Shown piece by piece: positions 53,815 through 63,935 of a stretch of DNA of 64,000 nt (its first letter is position 1; each line of letters opens with the position of its first letter). The notes beneath the pieces were generated by a model that saw only the letters and a list, made by a program, of their open reading frames with translations, did no database searches and had not been told where the DNA came from. The stretch is taken from positions 1 through 64,000 of the forward strand of contig JAAEAF010004288.1 of NCBI GenBank assembly GCA_011037195.1. Direction: 5' to 3'. The stretch comes from Triatoma infestans (lineage: Eukaryota; Arthropoda; Insecta; Hemiptera; Reduviidae). The position numbers were made by a program, and so were the translations under genes.

Positions 53815-53932
53815 TCTATCTACTTATATAATTCCTTCAGCCGACCATGTGCGCTACCTTGGACTAAACAAAAGCTTTCTAACTAGACTAATTGACCACC
53901 GATCAAAATTAGCACTTCACAATAAAAGACGA
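53815..53932 (+). pseudogene. Jockey-like LINE host copy, part 1
   Basis: Reads HVRYLGLNKSFLTRLIDHRS then KLALHNKRRL, the region after the RT palm of Jockey-like elements (VKYLGxxLDxxLT...KxRRL). It is cut at 53932 by another LINE and continues at 54963 (part 2). ACAATAAAAGACGA at 53919-53932 is the left target duplication. Confidence 0.65.
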
Positions 53933-54948
53933 TTGTTCAATTCAAGAAAATCATGTATGAGTTAGGATTCGAGCAGGTGTGGCTGGAACAATGCCCCCAA
54001 AAACTTAAAGAGTCCCCCGGAAAGAGTTAACAGAAAAATTTAATAAAAAAATATGGCAGGATGATTGGGGTAGAATACAATCTTCTACCTATAACACGCT
54101 ATTTCAAAGCATTAACTGTGACTTAAACGCTACCAGCAATTATTTACTGCTGAATGATGTACCTTTTACAAAGTTTACAATAATTAGCCAACTGAGAATG
54201 TGTAACGAAAAAAAAATAAATATATATTATAAAAGTAATAGATATGTATGGAGTATGAAGACCTATGCACAATGTGTAACACCATGGAGGAGGAGAGTTT
54301 AGAGCACTTCCTGTGCCACTGTCCTCTCTATACAGCTCTGAGAAATAAGTACATTCACAAATACATAGGTGACGTAGCAAAAGAGTCCAGACTTAAACAA
54401 CTAATTGCAATTAAAAGTAGACAGCAAATTGATGATATATTTTATTACTGTGAGAGTGCGCTTAAACTAAGAGCGTTTGTCATTAATGAATAGGAAAAGA
54501 AATAAAACAGAAAAAAATAAATGTATTATATGAAATAAAATAAATAGGAAAAACAAGTTTGTACATATTAGAATATAATCAAAGTTAGCAATATGTAGTA
54601 ATAAACATATAAAATGAAATTAGGAAATATATAAAAATAGTAAAAAGTTCAGTTCTGTTCTCTCGGTTTGTGCAAACACATCTAATATGTTTATTTTTGT
54701 GTGCATAGTCTATTTTTGTTTGTATGTAAGTTTGTTAATTTCTTAGTTCGAAGTATTATGTATTGATTTAGTTAGCTTATTTTGTAAACTAGTGCACGCA
54801 TAATTGTAGCTCAGTTTTTGTATGTAATTTGTCAGTCGTATATTAACTTAAGAGTAACCATCTATTGTAAGTCTGTGCAACTCCCACTGTGTACCTTATG
54901 GTTATAACAGTTGTAAATAAATAAATAAATAAATAAAATAAAAAATAA
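53933..54948 (+). pseudogene. Nested LINE C-terminal copy with AAAT tail
   Basis: A 5'-truncated LINE flanked by ACAATAAAAGACGA (53919-53932 and 54949-54962). It encodes YELGFEQVWLEQCPQKLKES, a frameshift, WQDDWGRIQSSTYNTLFQSI, and FTIISQLRMCNE. In the last frame the zinc finger CTMCNTMEEESLEHFLCHC (about 54270-54330) precedes the stop at 54491-54493. A ~430-bp 3' UTR ends in an AAAT array (54916-54948). C-x2-C-x9-H-x3-C is the classic C-terminal finger of many LINE ORF2 proteins. It differs from the 39.5-kb family. Confidence 0.75.
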
Positions 54949-54962
54949 ACAATAAAAGACGA

Positions 54963-55240
54963 CTGTATCTATATATCTTCTAGCACATATATTGACTTAT
55001 GGACTTGGACTTTATGGATTGTTTAATATCAACAAATCACAAACTCTTCAATCTTAAATCCTCCGCTGTATTATAAAACTCCGCTAACTATAAAATAAAG
55101 ATCTCAAAACTTCCGAAATTATATCCGAACTTGTCAATTATATCAATTTCACAAAAACTTATTGACGTATCCCTAATCTTTTAACAGCTAAAGTGTCCTC
55201 AACTACACTTCCTTTCAATCCCAGGTATCGGTAGCTCCAC
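54963..55240 (+). pseudogene. Jockey-like LINE host copy, part 2
   Basis: Continues the frame of 53815-53932 after the nested LINE: RRLYLYIF, stop, then a TYGLGLYGLFNINKSQTLQS-like stretch in a shifted frame (about 54990-55045), corresponding to the YGxxLWG...QxxQ block. The rest is very decayed. Confidence 0.55.
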
Positions 55241-56584
55241 GATTTGTTGACTTATGGTGAGCCAGTGATTCAAAACATTCACGCCATTTACCATTCTTAC
55301 CATATTTAATAATTGCATCAGCATGTAAATGACAGTTGTAAATGACAAATAAAAAGTTTAAAAAAAAAAAAAAAAAAAAATTAATTATCTCTTACTATTT
55401 AGACCGAAATATGGTTATAATTAAATGCGTAATAAAAACAGGAATCCTAAAGTGTACGAAATTTTCACTTTGTTAGAAGTCATTTCAAAACATAATGGCA
55501 TATTTAGTTCTAAACTAGTATCTTAAATGGCAAGTACTAGAACCAAATGTAGCAGTACACCCAATTTTAGCTTACTGGTCCGCTCCAGTAAAAGATTTGT
55601 TGTAAGGTGCGTACCCATAACACATACAATCTATGTGGGACACAGGTGTTATTCAGCTTGGTAGGATTAGATTGTCAGTGATTGTCCAATCGTAGTTACG
55701 TTGGCCTTTATAGACAAGAGTCTCATATAAACTTCCTGCCAGAATCTAAGTTATCAAGTTTAAAACATTATTTATTATTTATTTTCTGCGTAGTTATTTC
55801 CATGAAATATTTCCCAGTGTGCATTCTAATAATTGCTGGAAGTGACTTTTTTTCGTTGCTAGTATCAAATTATTAATGGAAATTAAGTTTGTATACGTTG
55901 CCATTACGAAGAAGTGATGAACGGAAAGACTGGAAGGCATGCAATAAAGTGTAGCAATAGTATAAGAGGAAAAGTGAACCACATAAGATTGTATAGGACT
56001 GCAGTATTTCTGTAATTTCAGCAGAGCATATCAGAAACCTGTAGGTTACGTGTGGCAGGATTCAATAAGGTAATTTAAAATTATGAATATATTTAAAAAA
56101 AAAAAATACAATAAAATAATTACTATGTTACCATCGCTTTAAGGAAAATGAATTTAAAAAAAAAAAAATTAATATTTTTGGCATACAATGAAAATTTTAG
56201 AATATTAATTTAATTTCGAGAAAATAACCGATAATTAGATTGGTTATCCAAAACGGGCTAAAAGACATAGAACAGAATTTTGTTTAATATCTAAATATGT
56301 GGATGTCCGATAACTAAGGCAGTTATTAAAAGAGGCTGCTAAATGGTTCCCTAAGGTTTAGAACAGATTAGAGTTTTCAACCTCATATATTTCAACTAAA
56401 TCAAATAATAAAAAGATTGGAACTTTGTCCATTATATTATCTAACCTAAAAAAAAGATTTTAATTTTTTTTATCACCAGGTTGTTTAAATAATTCAAACA
56501 TATTTAAAAAAAAAAAAAAAATCAAAATAAAAATTTGGTTTACAAGAAGGAAATATTAATAAACAGATATTTTCTGGGTATTTC
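55241..56584. other. A+T-rich spacer
   Basis: A runs at 55360-55380, 56096-56106 and 56506-56521. No gene or repeat pair was recognised. Confidence 0.45.
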
Positions 56585-56665
56585 ATCCGTCGGAGCATGC
56601 ATATTTCTTTTATTCCCGACCAGTTTTGGATTTTCATACATCGTCAGAGCAAATGTTTCAGTTTT
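56585..56665 (-). ncRNA. Hammerhead-like motif, copy 2 of a pair (decayed)
   Basis: The relative of 29975-30075: it shares ATCCGTCG (56586), a GACCAG/TTTTGGAT region and ATCGTCAGAGCAAAT (56640-56654). On the minus strand CTGACGA is intact (56647-56641), but GAAAC has become AAAAC, so catalytic activity is unlikely. Confidence 0.3.
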
Positions 56666-56956
56666 CACTCGACACTTGTTGGTTTGTTGATTGTTGTATC
56701 CAAACAGATTTTAATTCAAAGATATATATTTTCAAACAGATATTTATTTCAATCGAAATGTAATGGGATCCGAATCATTAATTCTATTTGACGAATGTGA
56801 CATTACAAATTAACAGTTATTTGCTGGAGAATATTTCGCATTACGCAGGAAATATTGTGTAGATAAGATTGTTCGCTTTACAGATTTAATTGTTATAATA
56901 TCCAATAATGCGCCTATTAATTGCTGATGCATTTTTGAATAGGATTCACGTGATAT

Positions 56957-57151
56957 ATGCCGATGTACCGTCAACGGACTTCGTTTTGGAGGCGACGGTT
57001 CCTCAAGAAAAAGCTCCGTTGGGGATTGCGTAGACGGACCAACGGATTGCATTTTCAAAAGATTGCTAATAGAAAGTTTAGAAGAGTTCGTCCATTTATT
57101 AAACGACGAAAATTTGCTGAAAAGTTTAAGTCTAGGTTAAGAAATCGCTGA
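56957..57151 (+). CDS. Hypothetical highly basic 64-residue ORF
   Basis: A 64-codon ORF with 18 Arg and 9 Lys (42% basic) and one acidic residue, in clusters such as FWRRRFLKKKLRW and FIKRRKF. Its first half is more G+C-rich than the flanks. Arg-rich N-termini of this kind occur in DNA-binding and capsid proteins, for example those of small circular ssDNA viruses; ribosomal- or protamine-like proteins and chance are alternatives. A second frame (about 57139-57372, with one stop) looks protein-like downstream, so this might be the start of a longer, broken gene. No family is assigned. Confidence 0.3.
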   Translation: MPMYRQRTSFWRRRFLKKKLRWGLRRRTNGLHFQKIANRKFRRVRPFIKRRKFAEKFKSRLRNR

Positions 57152-57372
57152 ATTTTCACAATGAAACTTATTCGTTAAGTAACAATGCTACTTATGATGA
57201 GTTAAAAAGGTATTCAGATTCTTAAAAGTTTTTTAAGAATAAATATATTAACTTATACAGTTCGATTTATATAAATGAATCGACAGCAGTACAGTTCAGG
57301 ACAGTTTATGATCAGTTTACTACAACCAGTCAGCAACCTATCTACTACCTTCTCATTACTCAGCTAGTCTGA
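57139..57372 (+). pseudogene. Possible frameshifted continuation of the basic ORF
   Basis: In a different frame from the basic ORF, about 78 codons interrupted by one stop (57211-57213) run to TGA at 57370-57372. The residue use (many Tyr, Thr, Ser, Asn, few charged) is protein-like and contrasts with the basic start, as in capsid-like proteins with a basic arm. This is inference only; A+T-rich DNA can produce such frames by chance. Confidence 0.2.
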
Positions 57373-57930
57373 CTCTTTGTATTTCTTTCATTACCTAACG
57401 TCTATTTTACTGTAAAGTCCTTGCAGTTGGTGTGTCTAATTATTACTAGTTTCTAGCTTATTTCTCTAAAACCCATTTTCTCTAATTCTTTCTCTCATTC
57501 TCACATTCATTATATAAATAATTTATGATTTTTTCCCATCAAAACCCCCACCATTTTCTTTAATTTTTCGTCAATTTTAAGTTTTAATTCTCCTTTATAA
57601 CAGAAAATTACTATTTATTTATGCACTTATTTTTTATAAGATTCATGATAATTTTGTATGTTTGAAAAACAAACTTACGGCATACTTTTTTTTGTCTTGA
57701 ACAGCCACCATTTATTTAATGGTAACTGGCACGAATGATGATCGTGTATTGATGGAAAAAGATACTGCTGACTCTTTATATTTTAATTTTTGTCATTTCA
57801 CTAATAAAGAGAAGAAGTAATGAGCAGAGAAAGAGAGTCGAGCGACGCGCTATATAGCAGCGTAGGCCGATAGTGTTTTCTTGATATTGTGCTGGTTAGA
57901 ACTCTCATTGTTTAATTTGCCTGTAGAAGA
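57373..57930. other. A+T-rich spacer
   Basis: Nothing recognised. Confidence 0.4.
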
Positions 57931-57934
57931 GACC

Positions 57935-58132
57935 AAGCCTCCACGGTGTCCAAATAGCTACTTCAAAGCCCAGAGCTCTTGTACAGCTACATTCAGTACT
58001 GTCCATCACTGGGACAGTGATTTGTAGGTGGCTTCTAGGAGACAAAAAATCTAAGAACAGCGCTGCTAGACACAAAAACGAGACAATCGCTTCCACCAAA
58101 ATCAACACGCTACCACTGAGTTAAATCCCGTT
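57935..58132 (-). mobile_element. tRNA-derived SINE
   Basis: Minus strand: a clear A-box region GGATTTAACTCAGTGGTAGC (about 58129-58110), a degenerate B-box (GTCTCGTTTTTGTGTC), then GCGCTGTTCTTAGATTTTTT, the family signature in mutated form, and about 100 bp of body. It matches the 24.3-, 28.7- and 63.4-kb heads in order and spacing. Confidence 0.55.
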
Positions 58133-58279
58133 CATGGTATTTCTTTGACAAGGCTGGTATGTTGACCGTTTGATATTTCCTCTACATTTGTTGTAACTTG
58201 TTCGTAATTGTAGAATTTGACCCACTTTATAAAAAATAGTGAGAAATTTGGATGAACTTTATTGCTTATCCGGCAGCCC

Positions 58280-58405
58280 ATTCAAATGCTTCATTAGCAT
58301 AGGCAGGTGCATAATCCATAGCTGTGGCTTTATTTTGCGGTCGATACAGAAAACATGGAATCGATGGCGCTATTGACTGTATGCTGAGAATTCACATCTC
58401 CATTA
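58280..58405 (-). other. Short open frame with protein-like composition
   Basis: A 41-codon minus-strand frame, bounded by stops, containing CFLYRPQNKATAMDYAPAYA and NEAFEWAAG. The composition is unlike the surrounding A+T-rich chance frames, which suggests an old coding fragment. No family recognised. Confidence 0.2.
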
Positions 58406-59648
58406 CAATAGGGAAATCTAGATAAATTTAAAATTTGCGGACTTTCAAATACCTATACAACTTCAATTTCTACACAGTTATCATTTAACTGATTGATTAT
58501 ATTTAAAAAAACTATTATCAATTCTATTAATAGTTCATATATTGTGTTTTGCCAAAAGTTTTGTGATTCTTTGACACTTAATGTTTCTTTTATGAATGTT
58601 TATTTCCTCAGGTCGAAGAAGTTGTTTAGTCTTATAAACAGAGTAGTAGTTTTAGCCTATCCTTGTATCTGTGTTGTTTTAGTGTTTGCTGAAGATGATT
58701 TTCTTCCAGATAGCGCGTTCGATGAAAGCAAGGATCAAACCTTCCTTCTATGTAGGATAGTAAACTCATTAAAAAACCGGTTGGAATAAATTTTCTTCGG
58801 GTATTTCGTTATGTTTAATACTTTTTTCTTTGAACAATTACGTCGTAAAAAAGTGAGAACCTAGTACGACGCAAACTTTTCAATTTCATGATGGGATTTA
58901 AATTGTTTAGGTGAGAGAGAAACGAGAACAGCCTCTTCCATGTTCCCGAATACCAATATGCGGACCTATGGGTGGCTTTGTCTTCGATCTTTTTCATGTA
59001 CAGCTAGGCCGCTACCAGGCATAGTAGTAAGCCTTCTTTTTGTTCAAAGAAAGTTCCGTTTTTATAGTTAGATCGTGAGTTTCACAGATCTTGTGAGTTT
59101 CACCAAGATCCTCCTCTTGGAAGAGTTCGTCCATTATGCCACAATATTTAAGCAGAATCCAAAAATAGGGCTACCAAATGGTTCGTCGGCCTCTGCTCGG
59201 AGAAAAAGAAAGTTTTCAGAAAAAAAAAACAATGCGGTAATTTGGTCCTCGTCAACAATAAGAAATTTTGGACCTCGTCATCCAACAACCAATCACGTGG
59301 GTGTGGGAAAATGGGGGACAAATTAAGTCTTTCCCACTACAACAGACATTCATCTGAAAGATGGAGGGGGATGTTACGCTCCGGCTCCCAATTGTTTGAT
59401 TTACAACTCTCATGATGTTTCTTGCCAGTATTGGCCTAATAATCAAGACAACATCTATCCTGAAGTAAGCTATTGCAGTATGGACGAAGCATTGATTTAT
59501 TCCAAACTACTGACGTAGTCCCAATCAGAAATGATGAACCTTTCTTCAATAAAAATATGATCCCGAAATAGTGATAGTCTTTCTAATTATTATTGAAATT
59601 AAAAGTTTTCTGTACAGTTTGAAAGTGTAAATATATAAATGTAATAAG
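58406..59648. other. Spacer
   Basis: Two ORFs (58493-58789, 98 codons; 59075-59326, 83 codons) have no recognised motif. A tRNA-like stretch on the minus strand at about 58910-59020 is too degenerate to call a SINE. Confidence 0.35.
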
Positions 59649-59795
59649 TACGAAGGTCATTAACGAGACAAATCGCTGAAACTCAGAAACTGTTTGTTTA
59701 ATCAATAAATAGTTTCAGTGCGTCAAGTTGGCATCCTTTTACTAGTTTCACATCAGCTGTTCGAAAGTATTTAATAAGTATAATCTCAAATGTAT

Positions 59796-60966
59796 CCCAG
59801 GCATAGCGGGATATACCAGAAACTATGCGAGGAGTTGGAGGCAGACCCGATTCTAGGTCTGCCTTCGGATGTAATGACTCCTAGATACGACTTCAAAAAA
59901 ACCCTTCAAAGTCTTGATATTAGACAGAGGGGCATGGAAGAACGGGCCGCCAATTTCAGGCGAGTCTATGTGTACACGGACGGGTCTAAGATGGAAGAAA
60001 GGAGTGGGAGCCGGCTTGTATGGGGCTCATCCGAGATGTAGTATCTCGATGAGCCTGGGAAGGCTAGCTACGGTGTTTCAGGCGGAGCTAGTCGCAATTC
60101 TTACCTGCGCCGCCGAAATAAGAAGACGCAGAGTGCATAACTCCAGAATCGTCATTTATTCGGATAGCCAGGCTGCCCTGCGGGCACTTGACTCGTGGGA
60201 GATCAGCTCAAGGCTGGTGTGGGATTGCCTAGGTGCACTTAGGGATATTAGTAGCCATAATAAGGTCTTCCTGGTTTGGGTACCTGGGCATTCGGGCCAC
60301 CGAGGTAATGAGGCGGCAGATCGTTTGGCCCGGGAGGGTTCCATTGGAACACTTATAGGGCCGAACCGTTCTGTGGTGTCTCAAGATGCCTCAGGAGTGC
60401 ATCCATCAGGACATGGATGCACGACCGATCAAGGGAATGGTGGGTTAAAACCCCAGGCCAGAGGCAGGCGAAAACGTTTATTTATAGCTACTCGCCCAGG
60501 CTAACTGCAGAATTACTCCAACTAGGCCGGGTGGCCATAAGGATGGCAGTTGGCGTTCTCACTGGCCATTGCAGACTTAATAAGCACATGCATCGCATGG
60601 GCCTGGCATCGGATAGCCTACATAGGTTTTGTCAGGAAGAAGAGGAAACAGCACTGCACGTGCTATGTCAGTGCGAGGGGCTAGTATGGCTGAGGTACCG
60701 CCTCTTCGGAGAAGAAAAGCTGGTGCCTAAAGGCCTTAGCCAAGGACCCCTATCGGGTCTATTAAGTCTATTAGGCAGACAGGACTCGAGAGGCTGCTCT
60801 AATTGACCACTTGGGGAGACCTACCCCATTCCCAGACTCCACAGTTCGATGAAGGACAGGACGGCGGTAGGGTCTCCAACTTAGGAGGTGCCACAACAGA
60901 CCCACGGAGGTCGCGGAGGCGCAGGCTGAAGAGCCGATCCCCCCAAAGAATCTAATCTAATCTAAC
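59796..60966 (+). pseudogene. LINE fragment: RNase H domain and C-terminal finger
   Basis: A 5'-truncated LINE flanked by CTCAAATGTAT (59785-59795 and 60967-60977). The RNase H domain shows all four catalytic blocks: VYTDGSKM (about 59970), FQAELVAIL (60078), IYSDSQAAL (60155) and VWVPGHSGHRGNEAADRLA (60276). A frameshift near 60005 separates the first from the rest. A second shift near 60430 leads to the C-terminal region SYSPRLTAELLQ, GHCRLNKHMHRMGL and HRFCQEEEETALHVLCQC (about 60627), with the first finger Cys changed to His. The frame ends at 60804-60806. The tail is AATCT repeats (60948-60966). Motifs suggest an I/R1-like clade. Relatives: 49735-50985 and 32083-32461. Confidence 0.85.
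60948..60966. repeat. (AATCT)n tail of RNase H LINE
   Basis: About three to four AATCT units directly before the right target duplication. The same type of tail ends the copies at 32083 and about 50975, so it is a family trait. Confidence 0.8.
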
Positions 60967-61351
60967 CTCAAATGTATTCAGTTAACAATTGCAAGTCCGC
61001 TCGAACATTGCACCTCAGAAGAACAACGTTCAGTGATTAGATTTTTAGTTTTAGAGGGTATCAAAGGTAGTGAAATCCATGAAAGAATGTTGAAAGTGTA
61101 TGGGAATAATTGTTTGAACCGCACGAACGTTTACAAATGGTTAGAACAGTTTAAAAGTGGCCGTGTAAGTGATGGTGATGACTGATGAGCAACGAAGTGG
61201 ACTACCGGTTTAAGTTGCAACTTTCTCCCTCGAATCTCACACTAACCTGTTAATTCAGGACAACAGGCGTAAAACTGTTGAACTGATAGCTGAAGAAATG
61301 CACGCGAGTGTTGGAACTGTCGGTAACATTATTCAAAATAGGCTGCCAGGA

Positions 61352-61514
61352 CATAATAATTATACTCGTAATTAGTGAAACGTAGGACCGAATTGAGTAT
61401 AAGGGAGATGGAGCTGTATGTGTGATATACTAGGATGTACTGCTGTTGTATGATGTGTGAGAGTCAGTGTAATTGCTAATTAAATATTATTGGAAAAAGA
61501 ATAATAATTATAAA
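61352..61514. other. Spacer
   Basis: Short A+T-rich interval; nothing recognised. Confidence 0.3.
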
Positions 61515-61596
61515 ATAAATACTTCCATCCCGTCCATGAAGCTTAATTGGGGTAGTTGGACGTAAAGGCCGCCTGAAAAACATAGGCATTACTTAA
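61515..61596 (+). mobile_element. SINE fragment (3' half)
   Basis: It matches the second half of the SINE at 50381-50574: ACTTCCATCCCGTCCATGAA, GGTAGTTGGACGTAAAGGCC, GCCTGAAAAACATAGGCATT and ACTTA. The tRNA-like head is missing. Confidence 0.7.
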
Positions 61597-63249
61597 ATAG
61601 TGATATATATACATATTTAACTAACTGCAGTCAATTATAATTGTGAAGCCAACTACAAATGTATACATAATACTAAAAATAGCCAATTAATATTTGGATT
61701 CTTTTATAAAGGCAGACCAAAAACTGCAGGTTTTCATGTGTTCATATTATTATTATTATTATTAAATTAAGAAGACTTAAACTTATATTCCCAGTATAAA
61801 TTAAATTTCGAAAAAAACAGATACTGAAGACAATATACATCATTTTGTAACATGTAAAAAGAATTTGTTTCAAAACGATTACTTAAAATAACATTTTATC
61901 ATTCTGAAATAAAAAGAACATAAATTTACCAAAAGAATAGAGAATACCAACAGCCCATCGCTAAATAATAAACAACTTATTTTTTTTTTCTCCATTTTTA
62001 TTCCCGCCTTGTAGAATGTAACATATAATGGATTCTCTCAATAGTATCTTGTTACTAACGCAAAGAAAAAAAAAACAAATCATTTCCAACTACATTATAT
62101 TCCCCCCACTTTAATTTAGGATAAACATAATCTAAATGGAAATACTATATCTTCAAATTCTTAATAGACATAAAAACAAACCAATTATTTGGTATTTTTT
62201 TTTATTTTTTTTTATTATCCTGTATTATCCTGTGATTTACTAAATCAAATTTGTTTATATATCTACAAAAGGAATAAAAAGACTTTTATAAAAAAATTAA
62301 TCTAATTTGACTGCTAAGAACTTCATTTAAATACTGTCAATCAAAGATTATTTAAATTAATCCTTTAAAAAATAAAACATAAATATTCTGTTTATCTCAA
62401 CTAATAAATTAACATAAATTTGGTTTTTATCAAATAAATAATTCGCACTTCATTTCTTTCCAATATTATATTAAATAATTAAATGTAATTGATTGATTAA
62501 AAAGTTAAAAAAAAAAAAAAACCTACTAAAAACTGTAATATAGATAATTTAATTGTTTAAGATTTGAGATAGTAAAATTTGACTTTTGTCCATAAAAAAA
62601 AAAAAAAAAAAAGCAGAACTGATGGTGAATAATAATTTCATAACCTCCTTTGCAACAAATTAAAGATTGATGCAGAGACATAGAAAGTCTTCAGTGGTTG
62701 TTATCCACCCTTAATCATCAACACTTACTTGTTATTTATTGGTTGCCGGTGCATGTCTTACTTGCAACAACATCATCAGGCCCCACAGCTACGTCACCCA
62801 ATACGTCACATGAGGAGTGACATATGTTCCTTTCACAAGCGTTTTAAATTATAAGAAAGGAAAGTTGAGAATCATATATAAACGCTAGTGACACTCAATT
62901 AAGAAGAAGTCTGTGATTAAGTCTTGCATATACAACCATCAAAAATCTCACCATCAATATTAGGCCAAGCTCAGGCTGTCATGTTTTTAACGCTATCTTA
63001 TTCTCTTTTCTATATCAACAGTGTAAAGTCCTTGCAGCACTCTGTTTACTCGAACAATATTATTAAGTATACAGTCAGTGTACTTTTCCTATTCTACATT
63101 TTTCTCTGTCCAACCCATAAAAATGCCACCACACTTAACTAGGAGGAGGCGGTGACTTGGATTTATAAGCGTGACAGAGGGAAGATCAAATAAGACACGA
63201 TGTGGATAGAGCAAGATCAAGTGTTTGTGAAACACTCTTCTGTTCGCGC
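61597..63249. other. A+T-rich desert
   Basis: ATT array at 61746-61764; long A/T runs (61980-61990, 62190-62215, 62507-62521, 62595-62612). 62750-63130 has average composition and a TATATAAA at about 62874-62881 with TGTAAAGTCCTTGCAGCACT downstream, faintly LTR-like, but no second copy exists in the window. Confidence 0.4.
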
Positions 63250-63935
63250 TGCTAACCCTAAACCCTATGGGGAAACAGCCCATGAAAAGGACCAAGGCTT
63301 GCCACACAGCGATTTGAATAGGGAGGGGGTCGTGTGGTAATCATGCCGTAATTCCCAAGCCGTTTAGTTCCGGCCTTCGCTACCCAGGGCGCTACTAACT
63401 GTAACTTCCCACTTTTTATCACTATGCTGGGTCAACATCGACTTTGCCAGTGAGTTGCAGGGGCTCCTATGAAGAAAAAAAATCTAAGGGCAGCACAGCT
63501 GAACTCGAACCCGGGGCCTCTGCGAGGGAATCCGTACTGGAATCCGTTAGCGCACTGCTAACCACCTCCCTTTTAGATTTGTTGTTGGCTATATTTGTTT
63601 TCTAGCTACATAGCGAGATATATAGTGGTGAATTTAACCAGAAAGTAAAATTGGTGGAAACACTGAAGAGCGAGGAATGTTTACGAGATGAAGGGATGCT
63701 TATCTCATAGAGAAAAAGTTATATATAAAAAAAAAAAAGTACTTTAGAAACTTCAAAGAAATTTTCTCAGAATTAAGAAACCTATAAACAGATAGTAGCT
63801 ACAGGAAAAACAAGAAAAGTTGAGGAAAATTAGTAAATAATTAAAAAAAGAAGCTAATTCAGGCATTGCAAAAATTAACTTACGTAAAAAACACCTTAAT
63901 AAGATGCTGTCATCCCGGAAGTGTTAAATGTTAAC
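63250..63935 (-). repeat. Repeat D copy 2 (contains SINE)
   Basis: The counterpart of 45585-46256. The identity covers both the SINE part and the following unclassified segment, ending at CATCCCGGAAGTGTT (about 63911-63925), after which the two copies differ. Confidence 0.7.
63255..63578 (-). mobile_element. tRNA-derived SINE (best copy)
   Basis: Minus strand: an A-box region GGAGGTGGTTAGCAGTGCGC (about 63570-63551), a B-box GGGTTCGAGTTC (about 63523-63512), CAGCTGTGCTGCCCTTAGAT and a T run. The body has GGCAAAGTCGATGTTGACCC, GGGAAGTTACAGTTAGTAGC and a 3' end near ATGGGCTGTTTCCCCATAGG. This copy has the least decayed promoter boxes and serves as the family reference. Confidence 0.7.

Larger units (their letters stand above)
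59651..61351 (+). mobile_element. mariner element (family 1) copy 2, split by a LINE
   Basis: The left end CGAAGGTCATTAACGAGACA follows a TA and matches the mariner at 36259. The sequence agrees up to about 59795, is interrupted by a LINE (59796-60966), and resumes (60967-61351) with the N-terminal transposase region: IKGSEIHERMLKVYGNNCLN, KWLEQFKSGRVSDGD and EMHASVGTVGNIIQNRL. A short insertion near 61180 and point changes break the frame. Everything after about 61351, including the catalytic domain and right end, is missing. Confidence 0.85.

Noticed and set aside
58493..58789. 98-codon ORF as a possible host exon
   Set aside because: AG and GT dinucleotides near its ends are not convincing splice sites, and the translation has no recognised motif. 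Its length is within chance range.
62750..63150. Possible third LTR family (TATATAAA and LTR-like composition)
   Set aside because: There is no second copy, no defined TG/CA borders and no target duplication in the window.
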